Positions 42,235 to 51,165 of a DNA stretch of 64,000 bases are shown one piece after another. Source of the DNA: Planctomycetota bacterium (GTDB taxonomy: Bacteria; Planctomycetota; MHYJ01; JACQXL01; JACQZI01). The position numbers and the translations under genes are program-made. The notes below the pieces were generated by a model. It saw only the letters and a list, made by a program, of their open reading frames with translations. It did not search any database and was not told the origin of the DNA. The stretch's first letter is position 1. Every line of letters begins with the position of its first letter. The DNA is taken from the NCBI GenBank assembly GCA_016207825.1, contig JACQZI010000018.1, forward strand, positions 18,698-82,697. The letters are read 5' to 3'.

Positions 42235-44019
42235 CTATTCCTTCTTTTTAATAACATCTTTATCTATTGTTGAAACTGTGTTGGAACCCAGTATAAAGAC
42301 GATATTTTTACCTTCTATCATTGCGTAAAAATCGCCTTTATCGGTTTTTTTGCCTATTAAGACGGTTGTTTTAGCCGGGCTTTCATCTTTATTATATTCT
42401 ATTTCCACGCGGCAGGTGGGGTAATCAAGGCCATATGCGGAGAGATCGGAAGGATTGTTTGCCACAAATTCCTTTGCTCCCAAGTAGCATATTTCGCTTA
42501 GGATATTGTATAATTGGGTGGTATCTTCTATCGGCTGTTTATCGTCGGCGAGAATATTCCAAACGCCTTCCTTTTCCTGCTCGCAGACTATTTGTTTATC
42601 TTCTTTTACGATGGTGCAGCGGGTGATTTTATTGCGCGGGATTTCGAGGAGCCCTTTCTTATGGAGGTACAAAGCGCCTTTATCAACAATATCGAATAAT
42701 TCTTTGCCCGCCGATACCACGCGTGTTTCGTTTGATTTCTTGAGATAGACATATTTTTCATCCATTGACGGCGATATCCCGATTGTCAGTGCGGGTTGGT
42801 TATCTAAAAATGCAACGGTTATTTCCAACAGCGGCGAACTAAGCCCGTAGGCGCCAAAATCGGAGACATTATCGGCGATAAAATCGAATGCCTCGGTCTC
42901 GTTAATCTTTTGGACCAATTGGCTGGGGCCGTTCCATTCCAGCGGAATATCGGATGGCTTGGTTAATTTCCATTCGGCTCCGGTTTTTTCCAGGAGCACG
43001 AGTGTTTCACCGGATTTCTTGGTTTCAATCGATTTGACATTCTCAAAAGCGATATTGAAGAGTTTTCTTTCACGGAATTCTTTAAAAGGTATGTTTAAAT
43101 TAGACAGGCTTGCGGCGTCAACCAATATAATCGGGTTTACGCCTCGCTTGGTTGCATATATTTTCTTGGTATCGGAAATAGGAATTGTTCCCCAGATAAT
43201 AGTTTCGGAAACGTTTGCTCCTGAAACGGTTATTTCCAGCACCGGTTTATCCAGCCCGTATTGGGCATAATGTTTTCCTGCGTCCTCCTGGGTGTCGCTT
43301 TGCTCCGCGACCACTGATTCGGCTTTTAGGTTTTCCAGTTCGGATAATAAAAATCTTATTTTTTCAGGGGAAGCATTTTCGTTGACCGGATAGGTTGTAA
43401 GCCATTCGTCCAGTTCTTTACGCTTAAATTCCATCGAATCCGCTGGCAGGGTGATTTTTATCTGTTCAATCTTTGCCGGCTCAATTGAAATCACCTTTTT
43501 ATCCCTAAGGTCAAACAGGCTTTTGCTGATTGCCTGCCAGAATGATGGCTTGATGATATAAATATTGTTATCACCTTCTTTCATGGCATAAACGCCCTGA
43601 TTCATTGGGGCATCCTTGCCTATTCTTAAATGATATGTCTGGTTCTTTTTATCGGTTACCGCCAGGTTAATACGCGGGATATCCAACCCGTATTCAGAAA
43701 GATTGCCGGCAACCGGAATTCCTTTTTCCTTGGAAAGGGAGCTTATTTCATAAGTAAGGTTTTCTATCTCTACCTTGTCCGCCGGTGTTTTAATTGGAGA
43801 CGTGATTCTCCAATTGTTTTCCTTATTAAACTCGCAAACAATTTGTTGATTATCCTTATTTATCTCTACTTTTACGATATCTTTTTGTTCCAGGGGAAGC
43901 ATTTGTTTGGCGAGCTTATCCCATTCTTTAACCGGAGGAACGGTATAGTGAAGGATAATGATGGCTCCTCCGATAACCACGGCAATGGCCAGCATAATAA
44001 GCGTAGAGCGGAATCTCAT
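42235..44019 (-). CDS. DUF4340 domain protein, paralogue in ABC operon 2
   Basis: 594 residues. N-terminal membrane helix (about 5-27), then three rounds of the DUF4340 pattern: NNWRITSPIKTPADKVEIEN, AEWKLTKPSDIPLEWNGPS and GVWNILADDKQPIEDTTQ, each followed by a YGLDIP/YGLSSP/YGLDYP motif and a strand pair. Extracytoplasmic, function unknown. It follows the GldG-like gene by 5 bases. Longer than its operon 1 counterpart (463 aa). Confidence 0.88.
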   Translation of the reverse strand: MRFRSTLIMLAIAVVIGGAIIILHYTVPPVKEWDKLAKQMLPLEQKDIVKVEINKDNQQIVCEFNKENNWRITSPIKTPADKVEIENLTYEISSLSKEKGIPVAGNLSEYGLDIPRINLAVTDKKNQTYHLRIGKDAPMNQGVYAMKEGDNNIYIIKPSFWQAISKSLFDLRDKKVISIEPAKIEQIKITLPADSMEFKRKELDEWLTTYPVNENASPEKIRFLLSELENLKAESVVAEQSDTQEDAGKHYAQYGLDKPVLEITVSGANVSETIIWGTIPISDTKKIYATKRGVNPIILVDAASLSNLNIPFKEFRERKLFNIAFENVKSIETKKSGETLVLLEKTGAEWKLTKPSDIPLEWNGPSQLVQKINETEAFDFIADNVSDFGAYGLSSPLLEITVAFLDNQPALTIGISPSMDEKYVYLKKSNETRVVSAGKELFDIVDKGALYLHKKGLLEIPRNKITRCTIVKEDKQIVCEQEKEGVWNILADDKQPIEDTTQLYNILSEICYLGAKEFVANNPSDLSAYGLDYPTCRVEIEYNKDESPAKTTVLIGKKTDKGDFYAMIEGKNIVFILGSNTVSTIDKDVIKKKE

Positions 44020-44024
44020 GGCAG

Positions 44025-45638
44025 TTATTTCCTCCTCATTATCCAGACAATAATGCCGAGAAGCAATCCTATAGACGGGATAAATACCAGGCTTATCAGT
44101 GTTAATTTTAATGGCCGGTTGTCTTTGCTTAAATCAATGCTGGTATCTTCGGGCTTTTTAGGTTCAATCGTGATGAATTGTTCCTGCCGGGCGAGCCAGC
44201 GTATGGAATTTATGACAAAGTCATTCGGGCCGAGGTAATAAGGTGATTCAGGATGAAGGTATCTGTTTTTTATCATTTCGGACGCTCCGATAACCACCAA
44301 CCGTGTTTCCGGCAACTGTTCCGTCGAACTTGCCGTTGTTCCGCTAACCGGTTTGCTTATGGCAAAAGCCAGGGTTAACGGTCCTTTTTTCTCATTTTCA
44401 TCCAGTCTTGCTTTGCCTGTGTCCAAAACTCCGGCGATATCCGTTTCTCCCCATGAATCTTTCGACGAATGCGCGATTTCAGTTGTTTGTATATCCTGAG
44501 ATGTTTCTTTATCTTTTTCCATGGAGCGGCAGAAAACAAGAGGCGTGGGTAATCCTTTGGCTTTCAAATCCTTGGTAATCGGATGAAACGCTATCCCGTA
44601 ATCGGTGACCTGCGGGGCGGTGTAATCTTTCATCAATCCCATAACGCTGTTGCATTGCTGGTCAATCACGACGACATCTTCCAGAATTATACCCCATTCT
44701 TTGAGGAGTCCTTCGAGTTTTATATTCATGCCGGCGCTGATGAGTATCAGCACTTTTCCGCCTTTCTTAAGATATTCCCTTATCTGGTTGGTTTCATCGG
44801 GCAGGAAAGGTTCGGAAGGGCCTGCGATGATTAAAATATCCGCATCCTTCGGGGTGTTTTTACTCGTATGGAGATTAATCGCCTGCGTATCCATGTTTTC
44901 CCCCTTAAGGGTTTTATCAAGATAGAGCAGGTCTTTCGATAATTCCGGTTCGTTGTGCCCTTCGGTAAAATACACCTTAATCTTTTTTGCCTGGATGACG
45001 CTCAAGATAGCGCTGCTGAAGGCTTCTTCCCCCCGGAAAACATCTATCCCTGTTTCCTGCGGTTGCATATAAGGGTTGCTGTAATCATATTTAGGCGTAT
45101 AAGTATCGCGCATGTTTACAACCTTGCTTTTACCTTCATAAACAAATACGATGTCGTTTTCCTGGAGGACTGATTCGACTTTAAGCTCTTCGGTAAGGTA
45201 TTTTAATTTGGCTTCGGTAAGAGCCGGTTCCTTATAGATTTCTATTTCTTCCACAATTATATTGCGCGAATTCATCTTGTATTCTTCCAGCAGGTCTTTC
45301 AGCCGCGGGACTACCGCGTGGTTATAAACAAACAGTGCATAAATCTGGACCGGTTTGGTTAGTTGTGTAAGGACATTCTTGCTTTTTTCGGAAAGCTTAT
45401 AAGTCTGCCTGAAGGTGCAATCCAGCCTGTAATAATAGCGGGTGGAAAGGTAATTTAAGCCTGCGAATATTGCAAGGCCGATTAGCACCATTAAAATCAC
45501 ATTAAAGGCGATAAGGCTCCTGCGGGCGGAGTTCCATCCGGGCGAAGCCGGGGCCGGCGCCAAACCACCGCTGGTTTCTGTTACAACCGCCGGTTTTGAG
45601 GCATCAACCGGTTTTTGATTATCCTGGTTTATTTCCAT
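44025..45638 (-). CDS. GldG-like ABC auxiliary protein, operon 2
   Basis: 537 residues. A Pro/Ala-rich cytoplasmic N-terminus (about 1-35), a membrane helix at about 40-62, a large extracytoplasmic domain (TYKLSEKSKNVLTQLTKPVQ, YFTEGHNEPELSKDL, LIIAGPSEPFLPDETNQI) and a C-terminal helix (about 513-533). Same family as 5000-6619 but well diverged. Its start overlaps the permease stop by 10 bases. Confidence 0.88.
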   Translation of the reverse strand: MEINQDNQKPVDASKPAVVTETSGGLAPAPASPGWNSARRSLIAFNVILMVLIGLAIFAGLNYLSTRYYYRLDCTFRQTYKLSEKSKNVLTQLTKPVQIYALFVYNHAVVPRLKDLLEEYKMNSRNIIVEEIEIYKEPALTEAKLKYLTEELKVESVLQENDIVFVYEGKSKVVNMRDTYTPKYDYSNPYMQPQETGIDVFRGEEAFSSAILSVIQAKKIKVYFTEGHNEPELSKDLLYLDKTLKGENMDTQAINLHTSKNTPKDADILIIAGPSEPFLPDETNQIREYLKKGGKVLILISAGMNIKLEGLLKEWGIILEDVVVIDQQCNSVMGLMKDYTAPQVTDYGIAFHPITKDLKAKGLPTPLVFCRSMEKDKETSQDIQTTEIAHSSKDSWGETDIAGVLDTGKARLDENEKKGPLTLAFAISKPVSGTTASSTEQLPETRLVVIGASEMIKNRYLHPESPYYLGPNDFVINSIRWLARQEQFITIEPKKPEDTSIDLSKDNRPLKLTLISLVFIPSIGLLLGIIVWIMRRK

Positions 45639-46366
45639 CGTTTTGACTCCACGATTCTTACGCTTAGGAATAAGAATAAGCCGATAAGCGATAAATAATA
45701 TACCACATCCCGGGAATCTATCAGGCCTTTTCGGAAGGCGTCCAAATGCTCGAAAAATCCGAGATAAGTCATAACGTTTCCGAGAAGTTTTATGAATTCA
45801 GGCGAAGTCGATTTAGTGAGGCTCATGCTGATCCACCCGAAAATCCACCCGATAATCAGGATTACAAAAGTGATTATTGCGGCAACAATCTGGTTTGAGG
45901 TAAAAGAGGAAACAAACAGTCCGATTGCCACAAACGAGGCTCCCATGAGAAGCAGCCCCAGATAGCCGGTTATCAAAGAACCGAGATCCGGGTTTCCCCA
46001 CATCATCAGCATCACCACGTAAATAAAAGTCGGGATGACCAGGAAAAGGAAAAAGATAAATCCTCCGAAGAATTTGGCAAGGACTATTTCACTTTCTGTA
46101 ACCGGCGCGGTCATCAGCATCTCGAGCGTGCCGCTCTTTTTTTCCTCTGCCAGAAGCCTCATGGTTATCATGGGCATGATAATGAGCGTGATAAAACTCA
46201 TGGTGTCAAGCACCCCGCGCATTGCTTCCGTATTCGGCGCTTCTTTTATTATCTGGTAAAAGAAAACGCCGGTAAAGAAAAGGAAACCGGTCATAATGAC
46301 ATAAGCCAGCGGCGTATAAAAATACGACAGGCATTCGCGTTTCGTCAGGTTTATTATGTTTTTCAT
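45629..46366 (-). CDS. ABC-2 type permease (GldF-like), operon 2
   Basis: 245 residues with six membrane helices. The start NIINLTKRECLSYFYTPLAY and the loop RLLAEEKKSGTLEMLMTAP are the GldF marks. Overlaps the ATPase gene by 4 bases (ATGA) and the GldG-like gene by 10, so the operon is tightly coupled. Confidence 0.93.
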   Translation of the reverse strand: MKNIINLTKRECLSYFYTPLAYVIMTGFLFFTGVFFYQIIKEAPNTEAMRGVLDTMSFITLIIMPMITMRLLAEEKKSGTLEMLMTAPVTESEIVLAKFFGGFIFFLFLVIPTFIYVVMLMMWGNPDLGSLITGYLGLLLMGASFVAIGLFVSSFTSNQIVAAIITFVILIIGWIFGWISMSLTKSTSPEFIKLLGNVMTYLGFFEHLDAFRKGLIDSRDVVYYLSLIGLFLFLSVRIVESKRWK

Positions 46367-47292
46367 GCTGTTTCTTCTGCCGTTACCTTTACAAAAATAT
46401 CCTCCAGAGTGGCTTTTTCCTTATGCAATTCCCTTAATGCCCAGTTATGTTCCGATATTTTACGGGAAACGAGTTCCCGGATATCTTCCTTGGCGATAAC
46501 GGTGAAAGTGCTGATATTATCGGCGCCGGAGGTTCCGCTTACTGCTATTACCTGGGGAATTTCCTCAAGCGCTTTCTGGACGTCTATTCCCAGCGCTTTC
46601 ACCTCCAGTTTTATAATGATTTCTCCGCTTCCTTTCACCATGTGTTCCATGGTGTCCTGCGCGACGATTTTACCGTGGTTGATGATAATGACGCGGTTAC
46701 AGATGATTTCTACTTCCGGCAATATGTGCGTGGAAAGTATGACCGTGCGGTCGCGGCCCAGTTCTTTTATCAATTCCCTGATTTGTCTTATCTGGTTCGG
46801 GTCAAGCCCTATGGTCGGCTCGTCCAAGATAAGGATTTTTGGGTTATGGACGATAGCTTCGGCCAGCCCGACCCTCTGGCGGTATCCTTTGGAAAGGTAT
46901 CCGATGATTTTTCTTTGCACGTCCTTCAGGCCGCAGCGGTTTATTATTTCATCAAGTCGTTTTGTGCGTTCTTTGCCTGGTACGCCTTTGAGCCTTGCGC
47001 GGAAATCAAGGTATTCATTTACCCTCAAGTCATTATATAAAGGCACGTTTTCCGGCAGGTAGCCGAGCATGCGGCGGACATTCAGGGAATCCATGACCGT
47101 ATCATTGCCTTCGATGGTGATTTTGCCGGTTGAAGGCGGCAGGTAAGTGGTAATCATCCGCATGGTGGTGGTTTTGCCGGCGGCATTGGGTCCCAGGAAA
47201 CCGATAATCTCCCCGACATCCACATCAAAGGAGATGTTATCAACCGCCGTTATACCGGAAAATCTTTTGGTTACGCCTTCTACCTTAATCAT
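46363..47292 (-). CDS. ABC transporter ATP-binding protein (GldA-like), operon 2
   Basis: 309 residues. Walker A GPNAAGKTT near 34-42, signature LSKGYRQRVGLAEAI, Walker B LILDEPTIGLDP, H-loop STHILPEVE, and the same type of C-terminal extension as operon 1 (LHKEKATLEDIFVKVTAEE). First gene of operon 2, with promoter at 47337-47364. Confidence 0.95.
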   Translation of the reverse strand: MIKVEGVTKRFSGITAVDNISFDVDVGEIIGFLGPNAAGKTTTMRMITTYLPPSTGKITIEGNDTVMDSLNVRRMLGYLPENVPLYNDLRVNEYLDFRARLKGVPGKERTKRLDEIINRCGLKDVQRKIIGYLSKGYRQRVGLAEAIVHNPKILILDEPTIGLDPNQIRQIRELIKELGRDRTVILSTHILPEVEIICNRVIIINHGKIVAQDTMEHMVKGSGEIIIKLEVKALGIDVQKALEEIPQVIAVSGTSGADNISTFTVIAKEDIRELVSRKISEHNWALRELHKEKATLEDIFVKVTAEETA

Positions 47293-47336
47293 AATTTATA
47301 AGCCAAGGAAAGTTTTAATGATTATCCGAGTTGCTT

Positions 47337-47364
47337 ATTTTATATAAATGTAAGCGGCTGTCAA
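47337..47364 (-). promoter_or_regulatory. promoter of ABC operon 2
   Basis: Minus-strand TTGACA (47364-47359), 16-base spacer, TAAAAT (47342-47337), about 45 bases before the ATPase start, the same geometry as the operon 1 promoter. Confidence 0.6.
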
Positions 47365-47393
47365 TAAATTTATCAGTTTATGCTAGTGTCTTG

Positions 47394-48323
47394 TTATTCT
47401 TGGTGATGTGTTCGCCTGGAACGGATTTCCTTCTTTAACAGCATTATATTATCATAAGTCGCTGATCTCTGTTGTTCCGGTATTATCCTGAATATTTCCA
47501 ATGCCTTTTCCAGGTGGACCGAAGCTTCTTCGCGCATGGCTTCCGCTTTATCGGGATCGGATTCCTTATAACTTTGCCTGACCAAATCCGAAGCTTTAAC
47601 ATAAAGGTTTACCGCTTCATCCTTAAGTTTTTCCTCGTTAAGCACGACGATTTGGTTGCATTTAGTGCAAGTCAGGTAATCTTTTCCTTTTGCTTCTTTC
47701 CTGTCCACCTCAAACTTTTCGTTGCAATGGGTGCATTTTATTATTATTACATCCTTTGAAACGCCGTCCGAGCGGAACATCAGCATGAAAATCACGGCGA
47801 TAATTATTATGATGGAAGAGATGCTCATGATTATATTTAATTTGGAGGAAAAGAATCCCGTATTCTTCGGCCTTTCTTCATCGTTATTCGTTTTCTGATT
47901 ATTCTTTGATTTCTGTGTCCGTGTTGAACCGTTGTTCTTTGTTGTATTTTGCAGCTTGATTTGTGTCGAAGGCTTGGCGGGGTTTGCTTGTTTGGGGGCG
48001 GTTGCAGAGGGATTCGTTTTTACGGCTGATGCTTGTTTGTTTATAGCAGCAGGATTATTAACTTTTACCGCTGGTTTTGGAATCGCCGGTGGGATAGGTG
48101 GTTTTGGCTGGGTGTTTTTCATTGTACCGAGGTTTTGTCCCGCAGGCGTTTTATTAGGGGCGGTAGTAGTTTGTCCCGCAAGCGGTCTGGGTGCCGGTTT
48201 TGGAATATTCTGCCCGGCGGCCGGTGCCGGCGGTTTGGGCATTGCCGTATGCTGGTTAGGAGCGGGGCTATTTACCGGAAGCTTATTGATTCCGTTATTC
48301 TGCTTGGGGATATTCTGGTTCAT
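47394..48323 (-). CDS. membrane protein with disordered N-terminus and zinc ribbon
   Basis: 309 residues. Residues 1-165 are Pro/Ala/Lys/Asn-rich and probably disordered; a membrane helix lies at about 168-188 (NIIMSISSIIIIIAVIFML); then a zinc ribbon with CTHC and CTKC about 25 residues apart, and a C-terminal helical part (LVRQSYKESDPDKAEAMREE). No family recognised. It starts 15 bases after ftsY and is probably in the nusB-ftsY transcript. Confidence 0.72.
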   Translation of the reverse strand: MNQNIPKQNNGINKLPVNSPAPNQHTAMPKPPAPAAGQNIPKPAPRPLAGQTTTAPNKTPAGQNLGTMKNTQPKPPIPPAIPKPAVKVNNPAAINKQASAVKTNPSATAPKQANPAKPSTQIKLQNTTKNNGSTRTQKSKNNQKTNNDEERPKNTGFFSSKLNIIMSISSIIIIIAVIFMLMFRSDGVSKDVIIIKCTHCNEKFEVDRKEAKGKDYLTCTKCNQIVVLNEEKLKDEAVNLYVKASDLVRQSYKESDPDKAEAMREEASVHLEKALEIFRIIPEQQRSATYDNIMLLKKEIRSRRTHHQE

Positions 48324-48338
48324 ATTTTAATCTCCCGT

Positions 48339-49019
48339 TTACAACAAGGCGTCTATAAATCGGTCAGCATCAAACGGCTCGATATCTTCCGGTTTTTCTC
48401 CAATGCCGATAAATTTGACCGGGATATTCAACTGGTTCTTTATAGCTATTATAATACCACCTTTTGCCGTTCCGTCAAGTTTTGCTAAGAAAATCCCTGT
48501 GACATTAATCGCTTCATTAAACAATTTTGCCTGGACGATTGCGTTTTGCCCGGTGGTCGCATCAAGGACCAGGAGCGTTTCATGGGGCGCACCCGGTATT
48601 TTCTTCGCCACGACGTTTCTTATCTTGGTTAATTCTTTCATCAGATTGGCTTTGGTATGGAGTCGCCCGGCCGTATCAATAATGAGATAATCCGCTTTAC
48701 GAGCTAAGGCCGCATCCACCGCGTCAAAAACTACGGCGGCCGGGTCTGAACCTGATTGATGCCGGATTAACTCGGCTCCTACTCTGTTTGCCCAGATGCC
48801 CAGCTGTTCAATCGCCGCTGCCCTGAACGTGTCACTGGCCGCTAGGATGACTTTTTTATTCTCGGCTCCCAGCAAATACGCCAGTTTGGCAATGGAGGTT
48901 GTCTTGCCTGTCCCGTTTACGCCTCCGACCATAATGACCGTCGGCGGGTTAGCACTGGCCGCAAGTTTAGTATCACCTCCTTTAAGGGTTGCTTTCAACT
49001 CGGCCTTGAGGTGTTCCAT
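48339..49019 (-). CDS. ftsY: signal recognition particle receptor FtsY, G domain (N domain mostly missing)
   Basis: 226 residues from ATG 49019. The GTPase is intact: G1 GVNGTGKTT, DTFRAAAIEQL of the insertion box, G3 DTAGRLHTKANLM, G4 TKLD replaced by AKLDGTAKGG, and IGIGEKPEDIEPF at the end. FtsY docks ribosome-SRP complexes at the membrane. A normal N domain (four helices) should precede; here only its last helix is left (KITDADKVMEHLKAEL, readable from about 49044). The first part of the gene, with its start, survives at 49027-49101 in another frame. See that entry and the finding. Confidence 0.85.
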   Translation of the reverse strand: MEHLKAELKATLKGGDTKLAASANPPTVIMVGGVNGTGKTTSIAKLAYLLGAENKKVILAASDTFRAAAIEQLGIWANRVGAELIRHQSGSDPAAVVFDAVDAALARKADYLIIDTAGRLHTKANLMKELTKIRNVVAKKIPGAPHETLLVLDATTGQNAIVQAKLFNEAINVTGIFLAKLDGTAKGGIIIAIKNQLNIPVKFIGIGEKPEDIEPFDADRFIDALL

Positions 49020-49026
49020 TACCTTA

Positions 49027-49101
49027 TCAGCGTCCGTAATTTTTCCCTGGCCTGGTTTTGCTCAAACCAGATTTCAGTTTTTCCAGAACCGTTTTAAACA
49101 T
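49027..49101 (-). pseudogene. detached 5-prime end of ftsY
   Basis: ATG 49101, 2 bases after the nusB stop, opens MFKTVLEKLKSGLSKTR, the usual first helix of FtsY, and stops at TGA after 24 codons. Removing one C at the CCAGGCCAGGG stretch would join it in frame to KITDADKVMEHLK and the GTPase. So a stretch of about 50 codons plus one base appears to have been lost, or the sequence has an error here. Confidence 0.7.
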
Positions 49102-49103
49102 AA

Positions 49104-49493
49104 TTATTCCCTGGATTGGAAAATCTTATCCAAAACCCCGTTAATAAAAGCCCCGGATGATTCTGAGCCGTATTTCTTGGCAAGGTCCACTGCTTCGTTG
49201 ATGGAAACAACCGGTGGAATATCAGACCTGAACACAATTTCGTATGCACCCAGCCGCAGGATTATACGGTCAATAACCGCCAGGCGGTTGATTTCCCAGT
49301 TATCCAGCTTTTTTTGAATTGTTTCGTCAAGCTCGGCTTGTTTTTCCTTGACGCCGTCGACCAGCTCCTGCGCGAATGTTTCAATGTCTTTTGTCGTATT
49401 TTCGGCATCCGGTATGTTTAACTCATCGTTTTTGAATTCGATTTGATATAATTTCTGAAGAGCTCTTTCCCTGGCTATCGAACGGTTGCGCAT
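49104..49493 (-). CDS. nusB: transcription antitermination factor NusB
   Basis: 129 residues, all helical: SIARERALQKLYQIEF at the start, the middle LDNWEINRLAVIDRIILRLGAYE, and IPPVVSINEAVDLAKKYG near the end. It acts with NusE on boxA RNA in rRNA transcription. I choose ATG 49493 over TTG 49523: a near-perfect promoter lies at 49502-49530 inside the longer frame, with its -10 ending 8 bases before the ATG, so the mRNA is probably leaderless. Confidence 0.93.
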   Translation of the reverse strand: MRNRSIARERALQKLYQIEFKNDELNIPDAENTTKDIETFAQELVDGVKEKQAELDETIQKKLDNWEINRLAVIDRIILRLGAYEIVFRSDIPPVVSINEAVDLAKKYGSESSGAFINGVLDKIFQSRE

Positions 49494-49501
49494 AGAGCAA
49501 T

Positions 49502-49530
49502 AATATATAGTTACAAAGGGCAACTGTCAA
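49502..49530 (-). promoter_or_regulatory. promoter of nusB-ftsY
   Basis: Minus-strand TTGACA (49530-49525), 17-base spacer, TATATT (49507-49502). AACTGTCAA (49522-49530) and TTGACAGTT (49549-49557) are inverted, so this promoter and the divergent one mirror each other. Confidence 0.8.
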
Positions 49531-49548
49531 AAGAAAAGTTGATTTTGC

Positions 49549-49577
49549 TTGACAGTTAACGGACATAAAAAGAGAAT
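49549..49577 (+). promoter_or_regulatory. promoter of the M16 peptidase pair
   Basis: TTGACA (49549-49554), 17-base spacer, GAGAAT (49572-49577), 31 bases before ATG 49609. Divergent to the nusB promoter and sharing an inverted repeat with it. Confidence 0.6.
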
Positions 49578-49608
49578 AGCGGCAACTTTTATTAGGAGAA
49601 ATAAGATT

Positions 49609-51153
49609 ATGAGAAAACTTTTAATGTTGGTTGCCTTGCTTTCCTTTTTACTCGTTATCCAGAGTGTTTCATCAGGCGGTGAATCCAGCCGGGTTCGTCT
49701 TGATATTAAAGAGCACATATTGAAGAATGGGATGAAGGTGATTATCATGGAACGGCATACCTCGCCCACCGTTGCGGTTAATATTGTCTTCAAAGTAGGC
49801 TCGGTCAACGAGCGCCCCGGGATTACCGGACTTTCGCATATCGTGGAACACATGCTTTCCAAGGGCACCAAGCGTATCGGAACAAGAAATTACCAGATGG
49901 AAAAACCGCTCTTGGACGAGATAGATAAGATTTACGCGCGTTTGAATCTGCTGGTGAAAGAACGCGCTCGTTTGCCTCTGGATAAACCGGCACCCCAGGA
50001 CGATGAAATAAAAGGATTGGAGAAAAGACTGGTTGAATTAAAAGAGAAAGCCCAGGCCTACCGTATTCCTGATGAAATATCCATGCTTTACAAGAGGCAC
50101 GGTGCGCAGGGCTTGAATGCCTCGACCAGCAATGAAATCACTTGGTATTATTGCGAGTTGCCATCGAACAAGCTGGAACTGTGGGCATGGCTTGAATCGG
50201 ACCGTTTTAGCAACCCGGTCTGGCGCGATTTCGAGGAAGAAAAATCAGTTATCCTGGAAGAACGCCGCTGGAGGAACGAATCCAATCCGGGCGGCACACT
50301 TTATGAAAACTTTAATGCTCTTTGCTACCAGGCGCATCCCTTGAACTGGCCGGTCATTGGCTGGCGTTCTGATATCGAGGCGGTTACCAAGGAAGAGCTT
50401 AACGAATATTTCCACCAGTATTATGCCCCGAACAATGCGGCGGCCATAATTGTCGGCGATGTCGACGAAAAACAGGTCATGGAATTGATGCGTAAGTATT
50501 TTGATCCCATCCCTCCTTCCCCCAAGCCTGTCCCGGAAGTCGTCACGCGCGAGCCCGAACAATTGGGGGAAAGGCGCGTTATCCTGGAACTTGACGCTGA
50601 GCCGATGCTGGATATCGGCTATCATACGACCACCCTCGGCACCCTTGACGATTATGCTTTAGACATAGTCAGCATGCTGCTTTTCGGCGGGCGGACCAGC
50701 CGTATGTATAAAAAACTCGTCCTGGAAAAGAAACTCTGCACCTCGGTGGGCGGCTATAACGACGCCGGCAAATATCCGGGACGTTTCATAATTTACGCCC
50801 AGCCGCGCTACCCTCATACCCCACAGGAAGTGGAGCAGGCAATATATGAGGAACTGGAAAAATTCAAGAACGAGAAGATTGCCGATGAAGAAATGACCCT
50901 GATGAAAAAAAGAATGGAGGTTGGATTCTTGATGGGATTGGATTCCAATTTGGACATGGCAGAAACCCTCGGTCATTATGAAGGGCTGGCATCATGGCGT
51001 TATATTTTGGATGTGAACGTCCAGCGCGATAAAGTAACCCAACAGGATATCAAAAATGTAATGGAAAAATATTTTATCCCGAAAAACAGGAATGTTGCTA
51101 TCTTAATGAGCAAACAAACGGGTGATAAGCCCGCTGAAAAAGAAAACGAATAA
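49609..51153 (+). CDS. M16 family zinc peptidase (active subunit)
   Basis: 514 residues. Signal peptide at 1-23 (MRKLLMLVALLSFLLVIQSV), so periplasmic. Inverted zinc motif H77-x2-E80-H81 (HIVEH) with the later Glu in EEEKSVILEER. Between the zinc helix and the ASTSNEITWYYCELP strand there is an extra, largely helical insert (about residues 95-165) seen in some M16 groups. I start at ATG 49609 with AGGAG upstream. Together with the next gene it should form the two-subunit peptidase ring typical of bacterial M16B enzymes. Confidence 0.92.
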   Translation: MRKLLMLVALLSFLLVIQSVSSGGESSRVRLDIKEHILKNGMKVIIMERHTSPTVAVNIVFKVGSVNERPGITGLSHIVEHMLSKGTKRIGTRNYQMEKPLLDEIDKIYARLNLLVKERARLPLDKPAPQDDEIKGLEKRLVELKEKAQAYRIPDEISMLYKRHGAQGLNASTSNEITWYYCELPSNKLELWAWLESDRFSNPVWRDFEEEKSVILEERRWRNESNPGGTLYENFNALCYQAHPLNWPVIGWRSDIEAVTKEELNEYFHQYYAPNNAAAIIVGDVDEKQVMELMRKYFDPIPPSPKPVPEVVTREPEQLGERRVILELDAEPMLDIGYHTTTLGTLDDYALDIVSMLLFGGRTSRMYKKLVLEKKLCTSVGGYNDAGKYPGRFIIYAQPRYPHTPQEVEQAIYEELEKFKNEKIADEEMTLMKKRMEVGFLMGLDSNLDMAETLGHYEGLASWRYILDVNVQRDKVTQQDIKNVMEKYFIPKNRNVAILMSKQTGDKPAEKENE

Positions 51154-51165
51154 CAGGAGTGTTTT

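Noticed and set aside
44025..47292. Assembly duplication of ABC operon 1
   Set aside because: The two operons differ strongly in protein sequence and gene length, so they are true old paralogues.
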